Counted from the stretch's first letter, positions 52,684-61,612 are shown. The stretch is 64,000 nt of DNA from Paenibacillus sp. MSJ-34 (GCF_018918005.1 NZ_JAHLPR010000012.1:49463-113462), one strand, 5' to 3'. Numbers and translations: made by a program. Notes: generated by a model not told the origin, from the sequence alone.

Positions 52684-53963
52684 GCTATCTCCTCCTCCGA
52701 GAGCTGCGAGGATACGATTTCGCGGTATACGCCGCAAGTATCCATCAGCTCTTGATGCTTGCCGATCCCTGCAATACGCCCTTCGTCAAGGACGATGATG
52801 CGATCCGCATCCATAACCGTGCTGACGCGTTGCGCGACGATGATGACAGCCGCCTCCGCCGTTTCTTGCTTCAACGCGGCGCGCAGCTTGGCGTCGGTTT
52901 TAAAGTCGAGCGCCGAGAAGCTGTCGTCGAATATATAAACCGCCGGCTTTCTAACAAGCGCCCGCGCGATCGACAAGCGCTGCTTCTGCCCGCCTGAGAC
53001 GTTCGTTCCGCCTTGCGCGATGACCGAGTCGAAGCCGTCCTTCATGCCTGCAATAAATTCGGACGCCTGCGCAATATCCGCCGCATGCTTCACTTCTTCC
53101 TCCGTCGCCTTCTCGTTGCCGTAACGGATATTGTCCGCGATCGTTCCCGAGAACAGGACCGCCTTCTGCGGAACGAACCCGATTTTGGCGCGCAGCGCTT
53201 CCTGGGACATGCTCCGCACATCGACCCCGTCCACGAACACGGCGCCTTCATCGACATCGTAAAATCTTGGGATGAGACTGATCAACGTCGACTTGCCCGA
53301 TCCGGTCCCGCCGATAACGGCTGTAATTTCCCCCGGACCGGTGCGGAACGAAATATTCGTAAGCGCCGGCTCTTCCGCGCCCGGATAGCTGAAGGTAACG
53401 TCTTGAAACTCGACATACCCTTCATTGCCGCCGGCTTGCTGCACCTGCGGCGCATCCTTGATATCAGGAACCATATCCAGCACTTCGTTAATCCGCACCG
53501 CAGAGACCGAAGCGCGAGGAATCATGACGAACATCATCGACATCATCAGCAGCGAGAACATAATTTGCATCGCATATTGAAGGAAAGCCATTAACGAACC
53601 GACCTGCATATCCCCGCTGTCGATCCGGATTCCGCCGAACCAAATGATCGCAATGCTCGAGAAATTCATGACAAGCATCATGACCGGCATAAGCGACGCC
53701 ATAATTTTATTGACTTTAATCGCCGTTTCCGTCAAATCGCGGTTCGCTTGATCGAAGCGCCGCTGCTCGTAACCGTCGCGATTGAACGAGCGAATGACGC
53801 GAATTCCGGTCAGCCCCTCCCGCAGCACGAGATTAAGCTTGTCGAGTTTCACCTGCATCGCTTTGAAGAGCGGCATTCCTTTGCTGACGACGAGGAGAAT
53901 GGCCCCGACGAGAATCGGAATGACCGCCACAAGAATGAGCGACAGCTTCGCATCCTTCGATAC
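52680..53963 (-). pseudogene. ABC exporter partner subunit (YheI/BmrC-like), 5' end severed by the prophage
   Basis: About 428 codons remain: the last part of the membrane domain (VSKDAKLSLILVAVIPILVGAILL...) and the whole ATPase with Walker A GGTGSGKST, Q-loop FVPQKA, signature VSGGQKQRLS and Walker B VYIFDDSFSALD. Note D-D where most exporters have D-E, a feature of the degenerate site in heterodimeric exporters. The frame continues upstream past a GTG at 53930 until position 53963 and then runs into phage DNA. The missing 160-200 N-terminal residues are expected beyond the prophage right end. While the prophage is in place, the exporter pair is inactive. Confidence 0.85.
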
Positions 53964-54532
53964 TGTACTCTCTCAAGATAATTGACAAAGATAAGGGGAC
54001 AAAAAACGATCCGGGAAAACGCGGGAAAGACCGATTTTACTGGGGATTGGCTGGGACAATGTCTGAAAACCAATGACAAAAAAGATGAAAATAAAAATCG
54101 CGCAACTGATAAGTGCGGATAGAGGATAAAAAAAGCGCTGTAGCCTTGATACATAAAGGTTTTCGGCGTTTCTTCGTGTTGTGCTTCAATCATACCACAA
54201 TCGGAACTCGTTCAAAAATAGGTGTCGCGTTTTAACGGCCCGTCAATGAGCGTTATTCGGCGTTGATAGGAATGTGATAAAATCGCAAAAAACCAAATGC
54301 ATCAAGGCTTCGCTGAATTAACGAATTCGTTATATCTCGTTAAAGAATTCCAAAAAGTCGGCGGAAAACGGCAAAAAACAGTCGCGGAGCAAAGGGACAT
54401 TTCAGAAAAAACAAGCGAAGCCTGTCCCATTGCAGTCGTGGTGCGGTATTCCGGCTGTATTGTGAAGTAAAATTAATTTAAAAGCAAAGGGACAAAAAAA
54501 GATAGAAAAGCCTATCATTTTGACCAAAAAAA
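53964..54532. promoter_or_regulatory. Prophage left end with repeated transposase-type sites
   Basis: GACAAAAAA(0-1 nt)GAT occurs at 53998-54010, 54075-54086 and 54491-54503; two of the three copies are preceded by AAGGG or AGGGG. Further GGGACA motifs lie at 54051 and 54394, and an inverted TGTCCC at 54423. Mu carries three transposase sites at its left end, and these repeats fit that role. No gene is visible; a 114-codon minus frame at 53849-54193 crosses the host-phage junction and is not coding. Confidence 0.65.
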
Positions 54533-54952
54533 TTAAGCCGGTTTAGAAGCTGCTTCTTCTCTTCCGTCTGTACTCGATGAAGTTGACGACCTCTGTTTGC
54601 TAGAACTGTCAGACTTCTTATCTGCCAGTTCCAGTAATACCTCGATGCGCTCTTCGATTTTCCATTGCTCCTTTTCTTCCAACTGATGAAACTTTGCTAA
54701 CAATTCCAAATCTGACGCCGATACTTGAGATTGATGTGATTTAGCATCAACGGTTCTCTCCTTCCCTGTTAACAACCAGTCAGTTGAAACATCAAAAAAC
54801 TCCGCTAAAGCAACTACAATTTCAATCCCTGGTTTCATTTCATTCCTTTCGAACCTACTTAAGTTGTTAAAACTCAATAATTTCATAAGTTCCCGCTGGT
54901 TTAAACCCTTGGATTCTCGAAGAAAGGCAATTCTTTCCCCTATTGTTTTCAT
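54533..54952 (-). CDS. Prophage repressor (XRE-type HTH)
   Basis: A 139-residue DNA-binding protein. HTH at residues about 5-60 (IAFLRESKGLNQRELMKLLSFNNLSRFERNEMKPGIEIVVALAEFFDVSTDWLL), followed by a helical, Ser/Lys-rich C-terminal region for oligomerisation. It is transcribed away from the early operon and occupies the place of Mu c. The palindromes in the intergenic region, one overlapping its own start codon, are its probable operators, so it would repress both lytic transcription and itself. Confidence 0.85.
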   Translation of the reverse strand: MKTIGERIAFLRESKGLNQRELMKLLSFNNLSRFERNEMKPGIEIVVALAEFFDVSTDWLLTGKERTVDAKSHQSQVSASDLELLAKFHQLEEKEQWKIEERIEVLLELADKKSDSSSKQRSSTSSSTDGREEAASKPA

Positions 54953-55037
54953 GATGTTTATTCACCTCGCAAATGGATTATTTTTGATGTAAAAAAGCAT
55001 ATTTACCGTTGACATGATGTGAATTCACATCTATAAT
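54953..55037 (+). promoter_or_regulatory. Early lytic promoter with operators
   Basis: TTGACA (55009-55014) and TATAAT (55032-55037) with a 17-nt spacer form a perfect promoter toward the transposase operon. The spacer is filled by the perfect palindrome GATGTGAATTCACATC (55016-55031). A second copy GATGTTTATTCACCTC (54953-54968, 13 of 16 positions) touches the repressor start codon. A CACATC half-site lies at 55056-55061. From 55038 to 55242 an untranslated leader of ~200 nt precedes the first early gene; I see no gene in it. Confidence 0.85.
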
Positions 55038-55242
55038 GATAGATAGATAGGAAACCACATCAAAATCTTATCACACATCGCGGGTCAAAGACAGATGAAA
55101 CTATGCTCCTTGACCAAAAAAATCAAAAGTATTGCACCTTAACAAAAGGGGTGATGTATTCAAGAGTTTTTTTGTAAGTCCGCTCTTTGAAAATTGAATA
55201 GCAACAATGTAGATTTACACCGGCAGGAAAGGAGGAACTTGG

Positions 55243-55548
55243 ATGCATGAGACATTGAAGAAGCAAATGGATGAAACTTCATCCGTAATTCGCAAGCTGA
55301 TCGACAACATAGACTTTTCTACTCCGGAAAACATCGTCATCGCAACCGCTGCCCAAGAAAGTGTATTAGATGCTTTGGGGGATATGCTGGAAGAACGAAA
55401 ACGTCAGTATGTCGAGGAACTAAATCGCATCGTGATGGAATACAGCGCGAAAATTGCAGCGACCGACAACTTGCTCCGTACCATTGGGAAGGAAGTTGGC
55501 AGGCGGGAAGTTCTAAGAGAAAGAATCGAAGCAGGTGAACCTACATGA
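55243..55548 (+). CDS. Early phage protein of unknown function
   Basis: A 101-residue, mostly helical acidic protein (KQMDETSSVIRKLIDNIDFSTPENIVIATAAQESVLDALGDMLEERKRQYVEELNRIV). It has coiled-coil character in the second half. It is the first gene after the early promoter, with AAGGAGG 8 nt before the ATG, and overlaps the next gene by 4 nt. No family recognised. Confidence 0.7.
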   Translation: MHETLKKQMDETSSVIRKLIDNIDFSTPENIVIATAAQESVLDALGDMLEERKRQYVEELNRIVMEYSAKIAATDNLLRTIGKEVGRREVLRERIEAGEPT

Positions 55549-55757
55549 AAAAACGTAAACTGTCGCCCGTTGGCGTGATCATCAAGAAACGTCTTATCGA
55601 AATGGGTAAGACGCAATATCAATTAGCTGCCGAAGTCGGAACCAGCAGCAACTATATTTACCTGATCATGATCGGTGAGCGTTCTGGAAGAAGTTTTATT
55701 CCGAAAATCGCCCAGGCGCTCGGGCTTGATTCGAATGAGATTAGCAAAACAGCCTAA
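55545..55757 (+). CDS. Ner/Cro-like small HTH protein
   Basis: A 70-residue XRE-type HTH protein: VIIKKRLIEMGKTQYQLAAEVGTSSNYIYLIMIGERSGRSFIPKIAQALGL. In Mu, the small Ner protein next to the early promoter turns down early transcription; position and size suggest an equivalent role, though the sequence class is XRE rather than classic Ner. It overlaps the preceding gene by 4 nt. Confidence 0.8.
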   Translation: MKKRKLSPVGVIIKKRLIEMGKTQYQLAAEVGTSSNYIYLIMIGERSGRSFIPKIAQALGLDSNEISKTA

Positions 55758-55812
55758 ATGCATCAGGGGTGTACAGACGAAGGAACGCGGTCAGCAAGAG
55801 GAGGCTTATTCA

Positions 55813-55887
55813 ATGGGTCTGATAAACAGCAAGAGAGCGCCCCACCAACCACGGAAGACGCTCCCTCAAACCATTGAATCTATATGA
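55813..55887 (+). CDS. Possible 24-residue peptide gene
   Basis: A short open frame (MGLINSKRAPHQPRKTLPQTIESI) with GAGGAGG about 9 nt upstream, between the Ner-like gene and the transposase gene. The good ribosome site is the only support. Confidence 0.3.
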   Translation: MGLINSKRAPHQPRKTLPQTIESI

Positions 55888-55935
55888 CTCCTCCATTGTA
55901 GCACGAACGCGTTCGCTTGGGAAGGAGGAACAAGC

Positions 55936-58011
55936 TTGTCGGAAATATACATTACCCTTGAAGCGGCCGCCGGGCTTGAGGGCATGAGCTACGATACCGT
56001 GAAAAAGAAAGTGCAGCGCAATCCGGGAGCATTTAAAGCAAAGACGGAAGCTGTGATCACAGGCGGAAAGGAACGTGTCCTAATTGCATTATCTTCATTA
56101 AGTAAGAAGGCAAGATTGGCGTACAAGCAAGTATCGAACATCGACGGCGCGGACTTGGTTATCAATGAACACGCCAGAACTGAAGAAATCCCGTGGTACA
56201 TTGGCGTCGATCCTGCCGAATACATCGAAAAGAATGGAAAAGCATACTACGAGGCGGTTGAGCTTATGAAAGTAATCCGCGAATTTCTGAACTACGGTGA
56301 CCGTGATCGCACCGAATTCGCGGACAGCTTCGCCAAAGCAAACGGTATGAGCCAACGCACACTTTACCGGCATTCGCAGAGCTATCTGGAAGCCAGCGCA
56401 TGGGCTCTTAAAATGAGCAAGCAAGACGGCAAGAATTACGACTTTTTCAAAGTTTTGGCTCTATGTCGAAAGCCGAAACAAAAGAATACGTTCCCTTCTC
56501 TGACGCCGGAGGTTAAAGCATTCATTGAAAATTTATGGTTTGACTCTTCATTCGCAGAAAATAACGGCACGCGGGAAATGGTGTATAGCAAGCTTATGAA
56601 AGTTGGTTCGACCAATTGCTGGGATATTCCGTCTTATCCAACGGTCGCACGCTATATCGATTACCTCATGAACGTGAGGCGCGGCAAAAATGCAAGGTTC
56701 CTCGCAGAGCAAGGCATGCGAGAGTTTAAAAATAAACGAATGGTCAAAGCTTCGCGCAATACGAAGGCGCTGCCGGTTATGGGGCTCGTTCAAGGTGACG
56801 AGCATACCTTCGACATCTGGGTCAAATATACATATCCCAACGGCAAGACCAAGGCGATCCGTCCGCAACTTGTTGCATGGTTAGATACCCGAAGTCGGTG
56901 CATTGTTGGCGATGTGATTTGCGTCAAGGCGAATTCACAAGTGCTTAAGCAGTCACTTCTCAACATGTTATATGGCGATATCGGCGGCGTACCACAATGG
57001 TTGCTTATTGATAACGGAAAAGACTATACCTCTGAAACGATGACTGGACGCAAGCGATCCGAACGCGTCAGCTTCGATTCAGAAACAAAAGGCTTCTACC
57101 GTAGCATCGGGATTCAAGACGACATGCGCAGCTTACCATATCAACCGTGGTCAAAGGCGCAGGTCGAACGATTCTTCGGCACATTGATCAGTAAGTTTGA
57201 AAAATGGGTTGCCAGTTACACCGGAACGCTTACGGGTTCAAAGACATCTGCCAAAGTCAATAAGGACATCCAGAAGATGCTCGAACGCGACGAACTGTTG
57301 ACGTTGGACGAGTTTTATTCCCTTTGGTGTGAGTGGCGCGACGAGTATCATCGTTCATTCCATAGTGGCCTGAAGGAGCAAGGCGATAAATGGCATACCC
57401 CTCTGGAAGTGTTCCAGAACGCCGAGCGCTACGTCAAAGCTCCACCGCCAAAGTCCTATGCAACTGTACTGATGATGAAAGCCGAGCGCGTACTTGTTCG
57501 GAATGTCGGTATCAAGAAGTTTGGATACGAGTACAGGGCAGACGAACTGTGCCACTATATCGGCGACAAAGTAGACATCAAATGGGATGCAAACGACGTG
57601 ACAAAGCTCTACGTGTACACGGTTGACGGGCAAAAAATTTGCGAGGCATATAGTCAAGAGTTACTCCTGATTGCACCGAAGATGCCGCAGAAGGCACTCG
57701 AAGACCATATGAAGATGCAGAAGCGCCAGCTTCGTCAAACGCTAGACGAACTGACCTATTATACAACACCGCTAGAAGAACGCGATCCGCAGTATCAAGG
57801 TTATGGGAACGACGTTGCCGGGTTCATTTTCAAGAATGAGAACCCCGCGACGAAGCAAAACGCGTCGAAGTTGGTTGCACTGCCGGATGATCAGCAGTAT
57901 CGTGATGAACTGCGATCCAAGAAGACGGTCAAGGCGACTAATGACGATGCAGATGACTTTTATCAACGTCAAGCGGAAAAAGCCCTCGCGGCGCTCCGTA
58001 AACTTGGTTAA
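55936..58011 (+). CDS. Mu-type DDE transposase (MuA-like)
   Basis: A 691-residue transposase, close to MuA length (663). N-terminal Mu-type winged helix at residues 5-65 (EAAAGLEGMSYDTVKKKVQRNP), a second DNA-binding part (about 100-170), and an RNase-H-fold core with the catalytic triad Asp288 (QGDEHTFD), Asp359 (LLIDNGKDY) and Glu411 (SKAQVERFFG). The Mu C-terminal beta-barrel and a charged tail that contacts MuB follow. It cuts and joins phage ends to target DNA for integration and replicative transposition. The start is TTG 55936, 8 nt after GAAGGAGG. Confidence 0.93.
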   Translation: MSEIYITLEAAAGLEGMSYDTVKKKVQRNPGAFKAKTEAVITGGKERVLIALSSLSKKARLAYKQVSNIDGADLVINEHARTEEIPWYIGVDPAEYIEKNGKAYYEAVELMKVIREFLNYGDRDRTEFADSFAKANGMSQRTLYRHSQSYLEASAWALKMSKQDGKNYDFFKVLALCRKPKQKNTFPSLTPEVKAFIENLWFDSSFAENNGTREMVYSKLMKVGSTNCWDIPSYPTVARYIDYLMNVRRGKNARFLAEQGMREFKNKRMVKASRNTKALPVMGLVQGDEHTFDIWVKYTYPNGKTKAIRPQLVAWLDTRSRCIVGDVICVKANSQVLKQSLLNMLYGDIGGVPQWLLIDNGKDYTSETMTGRKRSERVSFDSETKGFYRSIGIQDDMRSLPYQPWSKAQVERFFGTLISKFEKWVASYTGTLTGSKTSAKVNKDIQKMLERDELLTLDEFYSLWCEWRDEYHRSFHSGLKEQGDKWHTPLEVFQNAERYVKAPPPKSYATVLMMKAERVLVRNVGIKKFGYEYRADELCHYIGDKVDIKWDANDVTKLYVYTVDGQKICEAYSQELLLIAPKMPQKALEDHMKMQKRQLRQTLDELTYYTTPLEERDPQYQGYGNDVAGFIFKNENPATKQNASKLVALPDDQQYRDELRSKKTVKATNDDADDFYQRQAEKALAALRKLG

Positions 58012-58026
58012 TTGGAGGGATTGAAT

Positions 58027-59007
58027 ATGGAGGCAGTAACACTTTATCCGATTCAGGGCGGAACACCAACCGCCCTTGCATTGCAAGTCAAAAGCTTAAT
58101 AGACAAGAACGGCATGACGATTACCGAGTTGGCGAAGGAAATCAACTATTCGCGCCCAGCCCTTTCCCAATATTTGAGTGGGAAATACCCTTCTGATCCT
58201 TCCGAGATCGAACAGGCGATTGCGAATTTCATCGCTTCTCAAGGCGGTGAAGTCACAGTCGCCGAACGACCGACCGTGTCTTTGGCAAAGCCCGCATTCA
58301 TCGAGAGCCGGGATGCAACAGCAATCATCGGTGCATGTCAATCTTGCCAAGCTTTCACCGGGCTCGGGATCGTTGTCGGAAAATCGGGATTCGGGAAGAC
58401 GCACACACTCAAGTATTACGCTCGTTCGCCCAAGGTCGCTTATATCGAATGCGATGACACGATGGGCCAACGCGATTTAGTAAAGGCTATCGAAAAGTCG
58501 CTCGGCCTGCCGATCAGCTACGGTACGATCTGGGAACGTGTGAACGGCATCCGCGAATTCTTCAATTGCCATCCGGGATATCTGCTTATCATCGACGAGG
58601 CGGACAAGCTCGTCAGCAAGTATAGTCAGAAGAAAATGGAAATCCTCCGTGCCATTTTTGATCAGTCGGATGTTGGAATGATCATCGCTGGAGAACCGAA
58701 ACTTGAAGCACAGATTAAAAGCTATATATCCCGCTTTGCGAACCGGGTCGATTTCTACGTTGCTCTGAAGGGGCTCTCGTCTAACGAGGTTCGCACTTAT
58801 CTCGGCAACTTCAATTTCGAGGAAGATGCGATACACGAAATGGTTGTTCGGGCAACCAATAACAAGAACGGCTGTTTCCGCCTGTTAGATCGTACGCTAA
58901 ACAACATTTTGCGTGTCTTGAGCATGCGCAGTCCTGATACGTCAGGGGGGACACCAACGATTACAACAGACATGATCGCCAAAGCCAGCAACATGATGAT
59001 GTTATAG
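58027..59007 (+). CDS. MuB-type target-selection ATPase
   Basis: A 326-residue AAA+ ATPase. N-terminal HTH (about 20-55; MTITELAKEINYSRPALSQYLSGKYP), Walker A GKSGFGKT (118-125), Walker B LLIIDEAD (186-193), sensor region IIAGEPKLEAQI. MuB-type proteins coat target DNA, stimulate the transposase and give target immunity. Start ATG 58027 after TTGGAGGGA; it lies 15 nt after the transposase stop. Confidence 0.92.
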   Translation: MEAVTLYPIQGGTPTALALQVKSLIDKNGMTITELAKEINYSRPALSQYLSGKYPSDPSEIEQAIANFIASQGGEVTVAERPTVSLAKPAFIESRDATAIIGACQSCQAFTGLGIVVGKSGFGKTHTLKYYARSPKVAYIECDDTMGQRDLVKAIEKSLGLPISYGTIWERVNGIREFFNCHPGYLLIIDEADKLVSKYSQKKMEILRAIFDQSDVGMIIAGEPKLEAQIKSYISRFANRVDFYVALKGLSSNEVRTYLGNFNFEEDAIHEMVVRATNNKNGCFRLLDRTLNNILRVLSMRSPDTSGGTPTITTDMIAKASNMMML

Positions 59008-59020
59008 GAGGCTGAATCTT

Positions 59021-59365
59021 ATGGAAGCAGTTCAAATCAATCCAACAAACGCGATTAATCGCTTGTATGAATATCTCAGTCACGTAAAAGTATATCCGAC
59101 TCCGCTTCGTTTCACGGCCATTGTGGCCGGAATATCCGATGCCGAAGTCGAACGCATCTTGACAGCATCCCCTTATTACGCCGTATACGACGGTGAAATA
59201 TACAGCAACGAAGCAAGTTATTTCAACCAAACCGGCGGCCTACGAAGAATGGATAACTTGTCTGTGATTCACGCTTACGGGCTTTATCAGATGCTCGGAA
59301 TCGCGTTTTTGTGCGAAGACGGGCGCCCCATTGCTGCATACGTTGAAGGGGATGAACTGGCATGA
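59021..59365 (+). CDS. Phage early protein of unknown function
   Basis: A 114-residue protein (NPTNAINRLYEYLSHVKVYPTPLRFTAIVAGISDAEVERIL ... LYQMLGIAFLC). It has a small winged-helix-like N-terminal half by eye; no family assigned. AGGAGG precedes the ATG and the gene overlaps the next by 4 nt. Confidence 0.7.
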   Translation: MEAVQINPTNAINRLYEYLSHVKVYPTPLRFTAIVAGISDAEVERILTASPYYAVYDGEIYSNEASYFNQTGGLRRMDNLSVIHAYGLYQMLGIAFLCEDGRPIAAYVEGDELA

Positions 59366-59574
59366 TGCACCCTACTATCGGCAGTATTGTCAAGTTATTG
59401 TTCGCAAGTGGCGAATCGCTTTATATGACGCTCACCGGCACGACAAGTTTTAGGAACGGCGATCTTGGATTTACAGGCGAATATCGGTACGGCGGGCGGA
59501 AGCATGCCGGGGCTGTCGAGCTCCGGCGCATCCGCTGGAATGGTAAGTTTTTCGAAGCAAATATGAGTGAATAA
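59362..59574 (+). CDS. Small phage protein of unknown function
   Basis: A 70-residue, basic, Gly-rich protein predicted to be mostly beta-strand (SIVKLLFASGESLYMTLTGTTSF). It overlaps the preceding gene by 4 nt. No family recognised. Confidence 0.65.
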   Translation: MMHPTIGSIVKLLFASGESLYMTLTGTTSFRNGDLGFTGEYRYGGRKHAGAVELRRIRWNGKFFEANMSE

Positions 59575-59588
59575 GGAGGATTCAGCAC

Positions 59589-60101
59589 ATGGCAAGAGTA
59601 CGCATACCGGACCAACCGGTACTTAAAAATTGGGATGACGTGGATTTGACGTTGAAGGAGATCGGCGAGATTTTGATCGATATCGAAGGAATCGAAGCGC
59701 TCATGAATACCAAAATCTCCGATACGAAACTGGCTGCTGAAATGGCGGCAAAACCTCTGAAAGAGCGCCTGAAGTTGCTGGAAATGCAAATGAAGGAGTT
59801 TGTCGAAGCGAATCGGGATGATCTCGGCAATAAGAAAACCAAAGAGATCAATTTCGGCAAGACTGGTTTTCGAAAAAGCACCAAAATTAGCTTACCTCGC
59901 GCGGCGGCTAAACTTGCGGAAGTCATACGCCGGATCAAGGAATATGGAATGACGGATTGTATCATTCAGCCGCCGGAGAAGGTCGATAAGGACAACCTAA
60001 AGAAATACCCGCAGAACGACATCTTGAAGGTCGGAGCGACACTCACGGTCGAAGATACGTTTTGGTATGAGGTTGACCGCGAGAAGCTCGCCGATCTGTA
60101 G
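59589..60101 (+). CDS. gam: Gam-type host-nuclease inhibitor
   Basis: A 170-residue protein of the Mu Gam family: a long N-terminal coiled coil (KEIGEILIDIEGIEALMNTKISDTKLAAEM ... KERLKLLEMQMKEFVEANRDD) and a C-terminal domain with INFGKTGFRKSTKI and DTFWYEVDREKLA. Gam is a bacterial/phage Ku homologue that binds DNA ends and shields linear phage DNA from RecBCD/AddAB-type nucleases. AAGGAGG lies 8 nt before the ATG. Confidence 0.92.
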   Translation: MARVRIPDQPVLKNWDDVDLTLKEIGEILIDIEGIEALMNTKISDTKLAAEMAAKPLKERLKLLEMQMKEFVEANRDDLGNKKTKEINFGKTGFRKSTKISLPRAAAKLAEVIRRIKEYGMTDCIIQPPEKVDKDNLKKYPQNDILKVGATLTVEDTFWYEVDREKLADL

Positions 60102-60110
60102 GTGATTCTT

Positions 60111-60533
60111 ATGGCGACACCAATCAGCTATCCGCAAATCAAGAAGATATTCGGCCTTGCCAAGCAAGTGAAAATGAACAACGAGGAACTCCATGACCTG
60201 GTCCAATCTGTGACCGGGTCAACCAGCATTAAAGCCTTAAGCAAGGAGCAGGGTATCAAAGTCATCGATAGACTGCATGGTTTACTCGGTAAAGGAAGTA
60301 GTCGGGAACGGGGGCGCGCCACGCCCAAGCAGATTTGGCAAATTAACAAACTTGCCGAAGAATTAGGCTGGAAGAGCGATCCCCTTCGCCTCCGCCGATT
60401 CCTAGAAAAAAAGCTAGGCGTCAGTCATCCTAGCTATCTCTCCCCTAGTCAGGCTAGCAAGGATATTGAGGCGTTCAAGGCGATGAAGCACCGGTCATTG
60501 GAAGGAGGTTCTGCCGATGCCAGACGCTTATGA
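60111..60533 (+). CDS. gemA: GemA-type phage regulatory protein (DUF1018)
   Basis: A 140-residue protein with the GemA pattern: YPQIKKIFGLAKQVKMNNEELHDLVQSVTGSTSIKALSKEQGIKVIDRL, then ATPKQIWQINKLAEELGW. Mu GemA modulates host gene expression and DNA gyrase-related functions. GGTGATTCTT precedes the ATG at 60111, 9 nt after gam. It overlaps the next gene by 17 nt. Confidence 0.87.
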   Translation: MATPISYPQIKKIFGLAKQVKMNNEELHDLVQSVTGSTSIKALSKEQGIKVIDRLHGLLGKGSSRERGRATPKQIWQINKLAEELGWKSDPLRLRRFLEKKLGVSHPSYLSPSQASKDIEAFKAMKHRSLEGGSADARRL

Positions 60534-60876
60534 TCGTTACACGCCAGAGCAGCAACAGGTCATAGAAACGTACTGGGAAACGATACGTTGGACCCGTACG
60601 ACGGGAAAAATCTCCGAAGGTATCAAATGTAAAGAGCTTGATTACTGGAGCAAGTACCCTCCCGAACTGGTCATTACAGCGCTACGGACGCATATCCAAA
60701 AGTACCCTAACATCAAAGAAAACTACACTCGCGGCATCCTTCGTAATCTCAGCACTCAGAAAGGAGGCGCGCCTTTTGGAAGCAATCAAAAACGTCCTGT
60801 CAGTCCCCCAGGGCAAAGAACCGGAACTCGCGATATTGGAGCCGAAGAAGCCCTCCGTCGACGACTCGGGCTATGA
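60517..60876 (+). CDS. DnaD-like replication protein (C-terminal domain only)
   Basis: A 119-residue protein carrying LVITALRTHIQKYPNIKENYTRGILRNL, the signature of the DnaD C-terminal domain (ALxxA...NxxYxxGILRNW). The N-terminal dimer domain of full DnaD is absent. DnaD-type proteins help open DNA and recruit the helicase loader. AAGGAGG lies 8 nt before the ATG. Its last ~100 nt overlap the start of the DnaC-like gene in another frame, which is unusually long. Confidence 0.75.
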   Translation: MPDAYDRYTPEQQQVIETYWETIRWTRTTGKISEGIKCKELDYWSKYPPELVITALRTHIQKYPNIKENYTRGILRNLSTQKGGAPFGSNQKRPVSPPGQRTGTRDIGAEEALRRRLGL

Positions 60877-61612
60877 ATGCGCGAATTGTAAAGACGAAGG
60901 CATAATCTTTGATCCTGATCGTAACGTAGCGTTTGATTGCGCGTGTGTAGAACGCAAGAGAATACAGCGAGTGTTGAAATCTAGCAATATAAGCGAGGAA
61001 TTTATCGATAAAACATTTGAAACATTCGAAACCAGGGATGTCGATCCCCGCGTGGTTGAAGCGTACGAACTGGTGAAGGAATATTCCGACACTCTGGTAG
61101 CTCGGGTTAAGAAAGGGCATGGCTTAAAGGGTGTTCCTTGGCTTGGCGTCTTGGGTAAGACCGGCGCAGGGAAAACGCATTTGGTGACGGCAGCCGTCGT
61201 TCCGCTTGTCGAGCTTGGTGTTTATCCTGTCTTTTTCAACTGGGTTTCGGGATTCAAGGAAATGATGGCATACCATGCCGCCGATCAGGGTCATGTTGTA
61301 GATGAAATTAGACAGCGTCTTTGTACATGCGAACTCTTGATTGTCGACGATGTCTGCAAGGAAAGCCAAAAGGACACATGGATCACAGAATTTTACGGAA
61401 TTGTCGACTACCGATACCGAAAAGGTCTGCCAATCATCTATACATCCGAATACTTTACAGAGTTAATCGGCTTTCTGTCTGAAGCAACGGCTGGACGAAT
61501 GTTCGAACGAGCGATGAGTCCAAAAGGAAAACCATATCTGGCAAAGATGTTTTTACGTAAGGACGAAGATCAAATTATGCTCAATTATCGGCTGCGGGGG
61601 TTGATCTCATGA
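60776..61612 (+). CDS. DnaC/DnaI-like helicase loader ATPase
   Basis: A 278-residue AAA+ protein. A zinc-binding N-terminus CANC ... CAC (Cys35/38/55/57) precedes the ATPase with Walker A GKTGAGKT (127-134), Walker B LLIVDDV (187-193) and sensor IIYTSEY. DnaI/DnaC proteins load the replicative helicase onto DNA. Start TTG 60776 with AAGGAGG 8-9 nt upstream; open codons before it lie within the DnaD-like gene. It overlaps the next gene by 4 nt. Confidence 0.87.
   Translation: MEAIKNVLSVPQGKEPELAILEPKKPSVDDSGYECANCKDEGIIFDPDRNVAFDCACVERKRIQRVLKSSNISEEFIDKTFETFETRDVDPRVVEAYELVKEYSDTLVARVKKGHGLKGVPWLGVLGKTGAGKTHLVTAAVVPLVELGVYPVFFNWVSGFKEMMAYHAADQGHVVDEIRQRLCTCELLIVDDVCKESQKDTWITEFYGIVDYRYRKGLPIIYTSEYFTELIGFLSEATAGRMFERAMSPKGKPYLAKMFLRKDEDQIMLNYRLRGLIS

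Noticed and set aside
53849..54193. 114-codon minus-strand open frame over the host-phage junction
   Set aside because: It crosses the junction, is out of frame with the exporter gene and has a biased Ser/Arg/Phe composition.
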